A stretch of DNA of 64,000 nucleotides from Meghimatium bilineatum (GCA_034231615.1 CM067298.1:36462127-36526126); one strand, 5' to 3'; shown: positions 46,825-58,862, counted from the first letter of the stretch. The notes: a model not told the origin generated them from the sequence alone. Numbers and translations are program-made.

Positions 46825-47410
46825 ATGAGGGATGGTCAAAATGTAATGCCTCCTTTTTTTCTAAGTAAATACTGTACCGGTGTGCAATATGTTCATTTGT
46901 CGAAAATCTCCAGACACTCTTCTGCACTGTATAGCATAACCAACCTGTTTCATTAACAGATTGCAGGATAGTAACCGTTTAAATAAGGCTACTAAATAAG
47001 TACGATTAAAACAATAATATTACATATAATTTCTCATTGTTGAAGACGAGACTTCAATTTGCATCCACGAACGTTTGAATACTGTTTATAGAGATTCAAC
47101 AGTGGTTGTTTGACTGTCCAACGTTGGGTACATCGTTGTGATGAAGCTGAAGTAGATCAATCCTCAATGGACGACACGAAGCGGACTGGTCGACGGTCTA
47201 CTTCAGTGACACCACACGCCATTCGTCCAGTTAATGACGTCATTCGTGGTGATAATCGGGTAAAACTGGATGAACTGCATGTCATGTTGTCAATTAGTAA
47301 AGGTACTATCCAGAACATCGTTAAATATCTGCGTTATTCATAAGTGTGTGCACGTTGGGTGCCCAGAATGTTGGCAGATAGACATAAAGGAACAAGGAAA
47401 ACTATAGACA
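46825..47410 (+). pseudogene. mariner-like transposase remnant, N-terminal
   Basis: A candidate left terminal repeat 'gagggatggtcaaaatgtaa' (46826-46845), followed by 'tgcctcc', is typical of mariner-family ends. Downstream, pieces of the N-terminal helix-turn-helix region read 'IHERLNTVYRD' (about 47060), 'TVQRWVHRCDEAEVDQ' (about 47110-47160), 'TGRRSTSVTPHAI' (about 47185-47225) and 'LDELHVMLSISKGTIQNIV' (about 47268-47325), then 'VCARWVPRM' (about 47345-47370). This is the order in mariner/SETMAR-type transposases. The catalytic DDE part is missing: the sequence passes straight into LINE C at about 47430. There is at least one frameshift near 47100. It is non-functional. Confidence 0.78.
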
Positions 47411-47429
47411 TTAACCTTCTGCACAGTTA

Positions 47430-48847
47430 CGAAACGTGACGTGGTTTTCCTTGAACAATCACATGGTAAAGACACCCATGCCACAAGTTTCGTTGTCCGG
47501 GAAATGGTTAGAAAGAACTAGCACAATGAGATATCTGGGTGTGTTTTTTGACAGAAGCCTGAGTTTCAGGGAACATGTTGACAACATTATCATAAGGGCA
47601 GGCAAAGGCTTAGCAGCAATGAAGGTTATGGCTGCTGCGCAGTGTGAGCAGATATTGTTATTTCTTTTGTACCAGGGTTTGGTTGTGGCTGTGGTGGAAT
47701 ATGCACTGGCAATTCGGACTCTTAGCAAAACTCAGATCGAAAGACTGGATAGAGTCCAGAATGCAGCAATGCGTATCATTCTGGGATGCACAAGAGACAC
47801 ATCGACAAGAGCTATGCGTTACCTAATTGACTGCCCAACAGCTGAGAATAGATTACAGTATTGCCGTGCACGGGCGTACCTTCAAATACATGCAGATAAG
47901 GAGCCCCCGTTGCATTCCGAAATACAGAAAGTAAAGGCAGCAGACTCAAGAGAGGAAGGTCGTGGATGGGACGTGCTGAGGATGTCATACAAAGCGTGTG
48001 TAGATTGCAGGATGTCGCAGCAGGTGCGGAATGGATAGATCTACCCACATATTTCGATACTTGTTTGAGAGTAGCAATATCACTTAGCAGGGAATGCAGA
48101 GAATGGTGTCCCACAACTGTGGAGAAAGAAGTGCAGGCTTTAATCAGTGAGAATACCAAAGAGGGGGATGTGATTATATACACTGATGGATCTGTAATTA
48201 GTCATGTTCGCAGTGCTTGTGCCTTTACAGCTCAGTGCGCAGGTAAAACGATCAAGGAGGAAAATGGTGCCTTTGCGGTCACTACGAGTAGTATGACCAT
48301 GGAGACTATTGCGGTGACCAAGGCTTTTGAGTGGCTACGCACACAGAAGGTAACGCAGGTCTGCATCTTGAGTGACTCTATGAGTATGATTAAGAAGGTA
48401 CAAGTGGGTCTCGTTCGCGAACAGTGGATTGAGGCCTTGAGAAAGGCGAGCTTGAAAGTGGTTACATTTATTTTCGTGCCGGGACATGTGGGCGTTAGAG
48501 GCAATGGAAGAGCGGATCAACTGGCATATTGCGCGATTGTGGCACAGGGCGATGGGGCAATAGATCGCGCTGACGTTTTGAACTCCTTAAGAGATATAAC
48601 ACGCGAGAGTGAGACTAATGTGGATGATGATTCTTTTTCAATGGCTAGGATTAAAGATCAGGGATTGAAATGCGGTGTTGCTAGAGGTGAACATTTTGGT
48701 TGGCGCAGAAGAATGATGGTCAACCAGCATAGGACCGGTACTGTCAGCAGAAGTGTGATGGTGGATACACTCAAGGAGAGATCGGAGCAACTATGGATGT
48801 GTCCAGTTTGCAGTGATGATGATCCCACGGCTAACTAACTAACTAAC
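47430..48847 (+). mobile_element. LINE C: best copy, 5'-truncated, CTAA tail
   Basis: The 3' 1.4 kb of a Jockey/I-like LINE: RT thumb region, RNase H and a CPVC tail, ending in three CTAA units (48833-48847). It abuts the mariner remnant. The family is also seen at 25336-25809 (close copy), and as diverged RNase H pieces at 33700-34430 and 51670-52083. Confidence 0.88.
47436..48838 (+). pseudogene. LINE C RT thumb, RNase H and CPVC tail
   Basis: The first frame (47436-48038) has 'STMRYLGVFFDRSLSFREHV', 'VVEYALAIRTLSKTQIERLD' and 'VQNAAMRIILGCTRDTSTRA', the RT thumb and linker of I/Jockey LINEs. A frameshift near 47970-48040 leads to the second frame ending at 48838: RNase H with 'VIIYTDGSV' (D), 'TMETIAVTKAFEWL' (E), 'CILSDSMSMIKKV' (D) and 'VPGHVGVRGNGRADQLA' (D), all catalytic residues present. 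Next come 'LRDITRESE', 'MMVNQHRTGTVSRSVMVDTL' and 'EQLWMCPVCSDDDPTAN', a terminal part with one CPVC pair. Only one frameshift separates the domains, so the copy is fairly young, but the RT core, endonuclease and ORF1 are missing. Confidence 0.9.
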
Positions 48848-49359
48848 AATTACGAAACGGAAGGAGGTGAGTTTTTATCCAATACTGTGACACTCAATGA
48901 GACTTTGGTTCATTTTTTTAAATACATAATTCAAGAGGCAGTCAATTGAATGACATCATACAACATCGCATCTCCATGCGGTTAGTCAAATATGGGGGGG
49001 GGGGACCCGTTTACTCGAGTTGCAAGGCGATTCCGTGCGGTTAGATCGGACCTGGTTCAATTCCCATTAGTCTTAAGAATTTGTAAATAACAAACGCAAC
49101 ACTTGGACACACGAGTTTAAAAAAATGCTTTACGCGCACAAACATTTGTACAAAAAAGATCAAGCTTAAACAGTACATGTGTTAACTATATGCGCCTTAC
49201 CAACAATCCCTCAACAAACAATACTTAGAAGAATTATTGGCTCAGTTGTGATCTTCTGACGCTTGACAGATAAAATACGCGTATTGAAAACAACACTCCT
49301 ATCTATTGTCTATTGTCTTTTCTCAGGTGAATGATTGTTGATCGCATTCACACTTGCCG
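48848..49359. other. Non-coding stretch with a SINE-like tRNA segment
   Basis: About 49015-49080 (plus strand) reads 'cgagttgcaaggcgattccg' then B box 'ggttcaattccc' and 'attagtcttaagaatttgta', matching the tRNA-like end of the inverted insertion at 43575-43670. A G run is at about 48995-49003. Confidence 0.6.
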
Positions 49360-50577
49360 TTAAGCGTAGGGTGGTATCTTAATCTGTCGTTTCAAGGCCA
49401 GATGTGTCGCCGAGGTTGCATTTAGTCCATGTTTGTTCAAGGTTATCTTGATGTTTTCTATCCACCATTTTCGTGGTCTAACTTTGACCTTACGCCCGGA
49501 TATTCTTGTATTATATGCTCTTATTGGTATTTGGTTTAGCTTCATTCTCATAAGGTGACCGAACCATTTTACTTGCTGTCTCTCAATATGTTCGATACAT
49601 GATATTATACCAACTCGTTTCCTAATTTCTTCATTTTTTTTTTATTGTATCTAGTTTGGTCACCATTGCAGCTTTTCTCAGACATTTCATTTCACATGTG
49701 ACGATTTTTCTTTGCTGCGAAGCTGTTAAAGACCATGTTTGACATTGGTAGCACAGTGTTGGTATAAAAATATTATATGTTTTTTAATTTCCATCTTGAT
49801 CTTTGGATGAAGAAATAATGGTGAAAGTTGATAAGTCACTGTGTTTGCTTTATGACACCTTGTTTCTATTTCTCTGTCTAGTCTTCCATCTTCGGAAAAA
49901 ATGCTGCCTAAATATTTAAATTCTTTGGCTTGTTTCACTTTGGTTTTATCTATTGTTATATTCATTGGCGTTGAAGACTTGCTAATTTTCATAACTTCTG
50001 TTTTTTTTGTACATTAATTTTCATGTTGTACTTCTGACATGCTAACAGCAATGCATTGATGTGCTTGTGCAAAGTTTCCTCATCTTTGTATATTAAACGT
50101 TGATCATCAGCAAATAATAGTTCATTGATTTCATTATTAAGTTCCTCATCAGGTTTATTTGCAATGTTTTCCTCTTTGTTGATGTGAGCTTCTTTTATTA
50201 TTATTTTGTCCATGTATATGTTGAAAAGTAGGGGTACAAGGAAACAATCCTTGTCTTACTCCAGATCTTGTTTCAAAAGGTGCAGTCATTCCATCTGTTG
50301 TTCTTTCTGAGCTTTGACATTTTTGATATATCGCTTTTATATTATCTAACAGGTGTCCTCTGATGGTATACATTAGTAAAGTTTCCCATAGAAAGTTTCT
50401 ATCTACTCTGTCGAATGCCTTTTCCTGGTCTACAAATACTGTGTTTAAATCTTGATTGTATTCGATTGATTTTTCACTCAGTTGTCTCAGTGTGAAAAGT
50501 GCGTCTGTACGAATTTTAATAAATGAAGCAAATGGCTCACACAAAAACCTGTACAATTTTGTTAAAAAAGGTAGCAC
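49360..50577 (-). pseudogene. LINE D: RT remnant with motifs A, B and C
   Basis: Reverse strand, in order: 'TVFVDQEKAFDRVDRNFLWE' (motif A Asp, about 50440), 'TRSGVRQG' (motif B, about 50270), 'INELLFADDQRLIYKDEETL' (motif C DD, about 50110), 'VKQAKEFKYLGSIFSEDGRL' (about 49910), 'IVTCEMKCLRKAAMVTK' and 'QVKWFGHLMRM' (about 49700-49550), 'RKVKVRPRKWWIENIKI' (about 49480). The frame breaks at about 50220, 49990 and between 49720 and 49560. It is the most complete RT in the window, spanning palm to tail. The endonuclease is absent. The family is RTE/CR1-like by motif style; a decayed relative lies at 57960-58640. Confidence 0.87.
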
Positions 50578-51669
50578 ATTTGGAGGAACTATTTTTATAT
50601 CTTTCTGGTATAGTGGGTAAAATAATTGCCTTTATTTTAATAGTTCGCAGGTTTGATTAGGATTGTGACTTATTTAGATCTGAATTTTGTCCTAGTTATT
50701 TTGGGATTATCGCTTGAATCTACAGTGGTACATGCTACGAATGAAACTTAGGACGGTGCACCCTCTTGGAGAGAGGGGCCCAGCGCATATGAAGAAACTT
50801 AAGTTCAATGACGTCAGTATTCTAATCTTATTAGTATCCCAAGGAAACACCAGTACTTAGTCGTATATTCTGGAACATTACATCTATACAGGGTAGAGTG
50901 GTATAGAGTAAATAAAGTATAAAAAATAAAGTACATGACCTACAGTCAACGTTTCGGCGCCATTTGTATTTAATGTGATGTGACTTCATGCATACAATTT
51001 ATGTGTGCAATTTTCCAGAATTTCACGCTTGATTACATCGTTTTGGTAGAAACGTTAAGTTATGTCTATTCATTTTGGGTTGTTAAAGTGCTATGTCTTT
51101 CTTACTATTTTCTTCGCACCATTTCATATACATTTTTCTGAATGTGAGTGTTGGTGTTGACGCAGATAGTCTGTGGAACACGACACACACACACACACCC
51201 ATAAATAAATACATACAATCTATGTTTTTCCCTGATATGTTACTTGGACTCAAACTGGAGCAAGAAATAGCAATACTGTGAATTGTAATACACGGCGTAA
51301 AGACGACTAAGGAGGTCTATGATTCCACGCCTCGCCCCCACTTATAAAATCAAATTTGTCCACAACAAGGAAGTTGGATGTGTTGCACCAAATTGCCCAG
51401 GCATTATAGCAGATATTTTAACTGACAATTCAATGTACTGAATACGCCGGACTATCTATCTATTCTGCTATCTGTATATTGTCTTTCTTCTCCTCTTGTT
51501 TGTGTCTTTTTTCGAGACACAATAATTTTTATGCCAACAAAAATCAAAGAATTTCATTCGTGCATAACAACTGGAAATTATGCATACATATAAAGTACAC
51601 ATGTGTTGGGTCTAACCTAAATTAACTTCGGATGCAAAAATTAACTACTAACTACAGAACCATTGCACT
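50578..51669. other. Non-coding stretch with a tRNA-like segment
   Basis: About 50604-50665 (plus) has an A-box-like 'tatagtgggtaaaata' and a B-box-like 'aggtttgatta'. A (CA)n patch lies at about 51183-51198. No gene recognised. Confidence 0.45.
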
Positions 51670-52083
51670 GATCAGTCATGCCAGTAAAACATGCATGTCA
51701 GATAAACACAAATAAAAGCGGTTGCGGTTTTGTTCTCTACAGAAAAGGCATGAAGTTGATTGAGAAATCTTCAGCATATTCAACGGTCACATCCAGCATG
51801 AGGGTGTACATAGAGGGAGTTACAAAAGCACTTAATTGGTTGATAACTGATGAGTCAACACACTCGGTATACTCACAGACTTTCAAAGCATGATGCGGAA
51901 GATAGAAAAGTTCACTCTGAGAAAAGAATGGTGGGATTTATTGAACAACTCAATTGTCCAGAGCATTACATGGATATACTACCCTTGTCATGCTGGGGTC
52001 AGAGGAAATGAGAGAGCCGACTTATTGGCAGGCAATGCGGCGAATGACGGCACATTGCTGAGAAGAGATAAAGCAGATTTGAG
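51670..52083 (+). pseudogene. LINE C-like RNase H fragment, truncated at right
   Basis: The pieces are 'NTNKSGCGFVLYRKG' (a decayed YTDGSxxxxGCGF), 'MRVYIEGVTKALNWLI' (Glu position) and, after a frameshift near 51893, 'MMRKIEKFTLRKEWWDLLNN', 'IYYPCHAGVRGNERADLLAG' (final Asp) and 'GTLLRRDKADL'. It resembles 33700-34430 most closely. At about 52084 the sequence switches to an unrelated RT fragment, so the LINE C tail is cut off here. Confidence 0.78.
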
Positions 52084-53062
52084 CCGTGAGAGTAAATAGT
52101 GAAACATCTGATTTGTTCAGCGTGGAGAATGGAGTCAGACAAGGATGTATCATATTACCATATCTCTTCAACATTTATGTAGAGAAAATAATGAGGAATG
52201 TAAGAAATAACTAACAGATAAATAACTACTACTCAACATTAGACATCACAAGATACCAGAACTAAGATATGCTGGTGTTACAACATTATTGGCACACAGT
52301 CAAGCAGGTCTTGAACACCTCATAAAAGAACATAGTGAAAAACATAACCTATTTCTGAATGGAAACACGACCAAGATTATGACAAGCGACAACACTAGCA
52401 AGATCTCAATCAGTATCAACGGCAGCGAATTAGAAAGAGTCACCAATTTTGAATACATTGGTTCTCGTATCAACAGTAACGATGATTGCTATGAAGAAGT
52501 CAGAAGGTGGTTGGCTATCGCGTCAAAAAAGCTGATACAAATGAAAATATGTGGCTGAGCTGCTGCAAAACAACAAAACTAAGATTCCTAAGATATTATA
52601 TATAGCTTCCATATCCCCAGTAGCAATATATGGGCGTGAATCCTGGACAATCATCAACACAGTAAAAAATAAAATATCATTTGAAACAAAATGTTGCAGA
52701 AATATCATTAGAATACCATGGACAAAAATATCACGAATGTAGCTTCTCTGAGAGAAATGAATGTTAAATTAACTTAGTAAACAGCAAGGTTCTTTCCAGA
52801 AAACTAAAATAGTTTGGACATATGAATACGCAATGACAGGCCAAAGAAGTCAATAATGGAGGGGATGATGCCAGAGAGACGAACAAAAGACAGAACAAGA
52901 ATAAGATGGACGCAATATGTAAAAGACAACCTGAATATGACCGTGAACATGAGAGCCGTAACGAAGGCACAAAGAATAGCTCAGAATCGACAGAAATTTC
53001 GAAAGGCTGTGATGATTGCTACATCCTGTTTAGGATATGCTACCTGATAATGCTGATAATGG
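52084..53062 (+). pseudogene. LINE R-like RT fragment, degenerate
   Basis: Begins 'AVRVNSETSDLFSVENGVRQ' (RT motif B region of RTE-like LINEs) and continues with 'LPYLFNIYVEKIMR', a lost YADD region ('RYAGVTTLLAHS'), 'LERVTNFEYIGSRINSNDD' (about 52440-52480), 'ISPVAIYGRESWTIINT' (about 52605-52655), 'FETKCCRNIIRIPWTKI' (about 52680-52730) and 'RTRIRWTQYVKDNLNM' (about 52890-52940). It ends with a TGATAATG repeat tail at about 53045-53060. The motif C aspartates are gone and several stops occur, so this copy is old. Its left edge abuts the LINE C-like RNase H fragment, suggesting insertion of one retroelement into another. Confidence 0.8.
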
Positions 53063-53159
53063 CATTAATACGTTTAGACAGTTACTCAGATAATTACATT
53101 TGTTTGAGGACCAAGATAGTGAGACGTGCTATAGAACATTGCTTCAGTATGATTTTTAA

Positions 53160-53310
53160 GCACATAAGTCGAATGTGTTGTGCAATTGACTCAAATAAAG
53201 TACGACTTAGCACATTCCGTTCTCTGGACTACATGCTGCTGGAAATCTACTGAGGGCAATTGTCCTACCACAACAGAATTCCGGTGGAGTTTGAGAAAGA
53301 TTAAAAAAAA
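53160..53310 (+). repeat. Retroelement 3' end, relative of the 28068-28232 insert
   Basis: Contains 'ttctctggactacatgctgc', 'ctggaaatctactg' and 'ggagtttgagaaaga', then an A-rich run. The match to the reverse strand of 28068-28232 covers about 150 bp with scattered differences. It confirms a dispersed family but not its class. Confidence 0.75.
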
Positions 53311-53568
53311 AATACATGCTTTTATAATGTGTTACCTATTACTCCCCGATATCCGAAAGAGATTTAAAAAATAGCAAAATTATGACCAGTTATGTACGAA
53401 ACTCAAAGAAGACTCAGGACGTATTGGAGATGGAGTTCACCTTCTCGTTTCAGAGAACGTATATGGCATAAATGGAACACGATCCTCAAAGAATCTATGA
53501 TCGCAAATGAAGAACCATAAATGACTACACGGCATTGTTCCAACGGTGCAGTTCTAGAACAGAATACC

Positions 53569-53571
<3 letters not shown>

Positions 53572-53602
<31 letters not shown>
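53572..53602. repeat. (TA)n microsatellite
   Basis: About 15 TA units. Confidence 0.95.
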
Positions 53603-55144
53603 CATATATATACATGAGAAAATTAGGGGATGTTCATATATTATGTTAATAACGTCTTTTTCTATTTATTATCAATATTTTAAAATAAATGTTATAGCAC
53701 AGTGAAAAAAACCACTAAATTCTTAATTGTGTATTCTGAGAAATAATTCAAAGTCTAAGAAAGACTCGAATAATTGCATGTGATGACATAGTCACCACAT
53801 GAAATAATATTTCAAATGTAATAAATATTACCATAAGAAACGAACATTAAGGTTCAGCGTAAGCTCCCAACCCTTTTCCGAAATGAAGTTGCCAATTTAT
53901 AGTTTAAGTAATGGTTTCAGTATGTAAATAATATTGTCTAGGAGAACATTCAATATTTTTATAGGATAATTCGTTGATATGTTTGTTTTGTTGAATATGA
54001 TCACATCTTTTGAGAAAAGTAGCAACGTAATAGTTGAGAAATAGTTACGCCATTATGTGAGGTATAACTGTTGCCCTATCTAGACTATTTTGCCACACTC
54101 TTCCAGTAAGGCGATTAAATCTGACGAGATTTAAACATGCCCTTAATCATCATACATGTGTAATCATGTTGTGACCTTCAAACTAGCAGCTAATATGTGA
54201 GAACAATTTTATGGTGATCAAAATTCAGAATTATATTACTACAAATGTGCTAAGGGAAAACCCCAGTGGAGTCTGAAAAGAATGTTACAATGTCAACAAT
54301 TAGCACTGTTCAAACTCTTCATTATTAAAGCGAAAATTTCATAATTCCATCTCCACGTACGCAGATGTCTCGTGGTTGGGTGAATTGTACTATTGGCTTC
54401 ACACAATGTTACGATTAACTATTAACCACCAGCTACTAAATAATATTACTGGAGATGCCTATATTTACAAATCAGTAGACGCAGTTATATATCAAAATGA
54501 AGCTGTCAGCTACCACAGAATTTCTACATGCATTGGATTTTCCAAGTCTTCCAGCTCATGAGTTACATTTGAAATCGAAACACCTATAATATTGCTACAG
54601 AATTTAAATCGGCCAAATCTCTGCAATGGTTTCTGATTAACAGTAAAGACCTTGCATGCCAATGTTTATTAAGCACAAGGGCAAAAAGGTTTTAACAAAG
54701 GTGAAAACGTTTTCATTTCAAGACTGTCATTAATAACTACAGAGTTGTCTTCAGATTAAGAATGGATTTATAATTTCCTGTTAGGTTCAGTTTTATTGGA
54801 CTACAATTACAATCATAATGAAAAGGTGCTTAGTGACCCAAATAATTCAACGATTACAGATTCTTTTAGAACAGTATTAACTTTTTTTAACAATAACATA
54901 AAAAACATTTTATTTTTAATACAACATTATGTTATGTTCATGCACATCTGTCCCATGGCACGAGTCCCACAATGCTACAGGTTTCTATTTTATGACAGAT
55001 TTTATGAGTATGCTTCGAAAATATTAATTGGACTACCCATGCCGTTAGTTCCCAGTTAATTATCAACTTTTCTATTCTTAACAATCACGATTGGAAAGCA
55101 TGGACAATACTATTTTCTTATTCTCACACATGGCAACGCTTCTA

Positions 55145-55145
<1 letters not shown>
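53603..55145. other. Long AT-rich stretch without recognised gene
   Basis: No gene, array or element end recognised. The open frames near 54376-54561 and 54796-55059 have no motif. Confidence 0.45.

Positions 55146-55210
<65 letters not shown>
55146..55210. repeat. (AT)n microsatellite
   Basis: About 32 uninterrupted AT units. Confidence 0.97.
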
Positions 55211-55213
<3 letters not shown>

Positions 55214-55559
55214 CTGCTAAGTCTTCTTTGTCTGTATCCCCATCAAATCACAGTTCTTGAAGAGTGACATTTTACAATTCCTTATCTGAACAATTTAATT
55301 TAAACATTCTCAATTAAGTGTTGTTTATTTGAACCAGTATGATCAACCGCCGAATTAAATTAAAACACCCACACACATTTATATATATATGTATATATAC
55401 ATGTATTTGTTAGTAATGTTAACTAAGAGAAATTTATAAAACAAGTTCTGACATCTAGTTAGTTATTCTGAAAGCTAATATAAACAGTTCCGAAGATTGT
55501 TCGGTCGAGATTAGAAGAAGACTCGCAATTGCAGCACTCAACACAAATGAAAAAACGGT
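55211..55559. other. Non-coding stretch
   Basis: Short 'tatatata' patches near 55380-55400; possibly some LINE E 5' sequence near 55500-55559. Otherwise nothing recognised. Confidence 0.45.
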
Positions 55560-56035
55560 GGCAAAGTAGTAATAATGACACTAAAATAACCCTACCCTTT
55601 TAAGATCATGTGTTTTCTCAGTGGTAACATATGGATGCCAAAGTTGGACTTTAAACACGACAATATCAAAAATAATATATTCATTTGAAATGAAGTGCTA
55701 CAGAAAGATACTACGTATATATTGGACAGAGAAAAAAAAGAACATTGAAGTTCTGAAATTTCCAATACTAAATGAATGGTAGCTTCTAAATACCATCATA
55801 AAAAGGAAGCTACGGTATTTTGGACATTTAAAGCGACATGATGGCATCGAAAGGCTGATTCTAGAGGGCAGAGTGCCAGGCAAGAGAAGAAAAAGATAGC
55901 CAAGAAGACGATGGATCAGCGACATCAAAGACTGTATGCGCATGTCGCTGGCTAATGCAGGCCTGCCTGCCAGGAACAGAGATTCGTTCAGAGTATACAC
56001 GATGAAAGCGACATTCTGGAAAGAATATGTCACTT
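55560..56035 (+). pseudogene. LINE E: RTE-like RT tail, copy 2
   Basis: Reads 'SVVTYGCQSWTLNTTISK' (about 55617-55670), 'FEMKCYRKILRIYWTEKK' (about 55684-55735), 'LLNTIIKRKLRYFGHLKRHD' (about 55784-55845), 'LEGRVPGKRRKR' with an in-frame TAG, then 'PRRRWISDIKDCM' and 'RNRDSFRVYTMKATFWKEYV' and a stop near 56035. It is longer and better preserved than 34900-35245. Only two or three disabling changes are visible after 55680. The family carries RIPWT-like and PRRRW motifs of RTE-like LINEs. Confidence 0.85.
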
Positions 56036-57081
56036 AATATAGTTAGTTATTGCACATCAACATTCTTTAACCACAATCAACTTCATGTGGAAGGTTCTGA
56101 AGCTGAACTCAAATTAAAATTTCCTAATACTATTGGCAAGGTGTTAAAATTTCTAAATACTATTGGCAAGGTGTTCATTTTTTATAATCATTATTTACAA
56201 TATTATGTTCTGCTATATTTATTACAAGTAACAAAGTTTAGTATACAACCATATCAGTCTGCGATAATTTTCAACGCGTATAATGTTGTCAATATTATTT
56301 TTTAAATAGTAACTCCAGAGCGCGTGAACAAAATAGGAAGAATTGCTCTTATTTCAATGAGAAATATTGCGTAGTTTGTAAGCATCATCTTTTGTCGCTT
56401 ACAACCCGATTGTAATAAAATATATTGGCTTCAGATTTATTCCAAACACAAGATCTCACACGACCCATTATAACAATTGTTAATTATTTTTGAAACCAGT
56501 TAATTAGAGAAAGGGTGGTCTTAATTTGAAACACGTGATTTTTGTAAACAGTCATTGTTTCGCCTACCTGCGTGGATCCTACCATTGCTTTAGAAGGAGA
56601 ATGTAATTGTGTTGTGGGATATTTGTTATTCGTTAAATGTTTTCTTTCCAGAAATTTAACAGATAAATTGATGATACGTATTGATTAAATAGTGATATTT
56701 ATCTTTAGAATAAATGTGGCGCATGGCTGCGAAGTTAGATCGCTGGTCTTAGAACTGATAAGATCAGGGCTCATCAACAGTTTTTTTTTGTAGCATATCC
56801 TATTTAAAACGTAGCCATCAACCCATAACGTTTTGGCTGTATTGCTTTTCTATGCAATATAATACGTTCATAAGTTTGTCATTGATTTCTGAACGGCCCG
56901 GATGCACAATTGCCTGAGAGGTGGTGGGGGAGATTTGAACACGATACCTTGACTGTCAAAGACGAGATCACATTAACTACGCTTCTAACCGGTGTAATGT
57001 GTTTTTTGTGACACTATTTAGAATGTGCACTACGTAGATGTATTGTAAATAACAGAAGCATGGTGTCATTAAGTAAAGACT

Positions 57082-57082
<1 letters not shown>
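56036..57082. other. Non-coding stretch with two tRNA-like segments and a dispersed motif
   Basis: About 56720-56775 (plus) is weakly tRNA-like. About 56925-57000 (reverse) has an A-box-like 'gcgtagttaatgtga' and a B-box-like 'gtgttcaaatctcc'. About 56803-56880 resembles 61222-61310 ('gccatcaacc', 'gttttggctgta', 'ttttctatgcaat'). No gene recognised. Confidence 0.5.

Positions 57083-57116
<34 letters not shown>
57083..57116. repeat. (TA)n microsatellite
   Basis: About 17 TA units. Confidence 0.95.
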
Positions 57117-57119
<3 letters not shown>

Positions 57120-57959
57120 TGTATCTAGATGTCCGTGGAATAAGTTGACATCGGTTTTGTGTTGACATTAGTTACATATCTGGGAAGGTCACACCTCGCC
57201 ACTGAGATGCAGAAGTGTAGAGATATTCAAAACAAACACAACTATAAGACACACATAACAATGATGCATATAAAATTGATGTAAAGAAAGAGATAAATTC
57301 TACCAATTAATACAGGACAGCTACAAAAGCTCAATGTAGCTGAAATACTATTTCAGACGATGCAGAATAGAGGAAGGGAATAACTGTGAACTGAATTTAT
57401 TTGCAGTAAATAATACAATGCTCAGTTGAATTAGTGGCAGTTGTAGAAGAACTTATCGGCACCATAGTGTGAGTAAGTTAAGAATTAAATACGGATTATT
57501 TGGTAGAATATTTAAAAAGACAAGTTAAAATGTGCACATCTAGTCTGAGACATGCCTGAAACACTGCTACATTTGCGTCTGTAAAGATAATTAGAATTAG
57601 ACTTAAAGATATATATTACAAGACAGGTAAAGTTAACTGGGTCTTTGCCTATTAAAGGTGAGAAAATAATACTGTTATTGTTAATTGAAATAGTGTTTAC
57701 TTAATCGTTAAAGTAACACTGACGCACCAAAACAAGCAGATTAGAAGGTTTACAACACATCCTTCAATTTTTTGAAGGTCACTTGAAACAGGTTCCAGGT
57801 GTACGTATGCGACGTCATAGATATTTGCTTGCATGAGAAAAGTGTTTTACCAGGATCAGGGGTTCTAATCCTGTTAGAATAAACATGGGCATGGTAGAGG
57901 TAACGTTCAAGTTCTTTACAGTTCAAGTGAAGATCTGAAGGATCAAATAACCATACAAC
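57117..57959. other. Non-coding stretch
   Basis: An isolated B-box-like 'aggggttctaatcctg' sits near 57855. No gene recognised. Confidence 0.45.
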
Positions 57960-58640
57960 GAAAGCTGCCTCAATCACAACATGAAGATCAACACTGAAAA
58001 AAAACCAACTGAAGCAATGTCTATAGGCAGAAAACCCAATATAATCAACATAAATTAAATTATCAACTACTGAAACAAGTGCAGGAATGTAAATATTCAG
58101 GTATAATATTTACAGCCAATGAAAGAATGGATAGAGAGTTCGAGACAAGAATTAAAAAAAAAAAACAAGCGTCGTAAATTATGAAATTAACAAATGTTGA
58201 AACACACACCTATCTCGATGGAAACCAAAAAGCAAATTATAGATTCAATATTCATTCCAACATTATGATTTCAATGTTAGAAATGGATACTAACTAATGA
58301 ACAAGAGAGAAGCTTACTACGTTTGATATTAGATATCTTAAGAACGCAGCAAACAGAACAAGAAGAGATCATGTAAAAAATGAGGAGATTACAAGAACTG
58401 TTGAAACAATATCAGTGGTTAAATTTATTGAAAAACAGAAATTGAAATGGTTCGACTACCTTATGAGAATGAATGTTTATTGACCAGCTGCAAGAGCATC
58501 TGCATGAAAATAGAAGCAACATGACGAAGAGAAAGACCAAGACGAAGGTGGATTGAAGGAGGTACCAACATTCTGACCCGGCATAGTATTACTGCTTTAC
58601 AAAAAGTACAGTCAATCATAGCATTTATTAATACCGTAGG
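57960..58640 (+). pseudogene. LINE D-like RT tail, heavily decayed
   Basis: Pieces across frames: 'CKYSGIIFTANERMDREFET' (about 58088-58150; norm FxYLGSxxxxDGxxDxEIxxR), 'MKLTNVETHTYLDGNQKANY'-like region with 'METKKQIIDSIFIPTL' (about 58215-58265), 'TRRDHVKNEEI' (about 58355-58385), 'KFIEKQKLKWFDYLMRMNVY' (about 58420-58480) and 'RWIEGGTNI' (about 58548). The order matches LINE D at 49360-50577. Stops are frequent. Confidence 0.72.
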
Positions 58641-58782
58641 GGTGTGAGATGTTAGCGAGCTCACATTTCAGAGGCTCTGCAAATTAGGGCTGTAGCCATC
58701 TCCTCTCCCTCGCAGTCTTTACTTCCCGGATTAATCCGGTACCCATTGAAGGCTGGGTCGACTCGGTAGCCGTTGCGATCTG

Positions 58783-58862
58783 AAAAGCAGTTCCGCCTCA
58801 ACTGGGGAATGAACCCAGGACCAATCATATGCGAAGCGAGTGCGCTAACCACTGCATATCAA
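58783..58862 (-). repeat. tRNA-like segment (probable SINE head)
   Basis: Reverse strand: 'ggtcctttgatatgcagtgg' at the 5' end, A box 'cagtggttagcgca', B box 'gggttcattcc' and a plausible T-stem (ctggg...cccag). The 5' and 3' ends do not pair as an acceptor stem, so I favour a tRNA-derived SINE; a decayed tRNA gene is the alternative. Confidence 0.6.

Noticed and set aside
58783-58862. Functional tRNA gene on the reverse strand
   Set aside because: T-stem plausible, but the ends do not pair as a seven-base acceptor stem; a fold calculation would decide.
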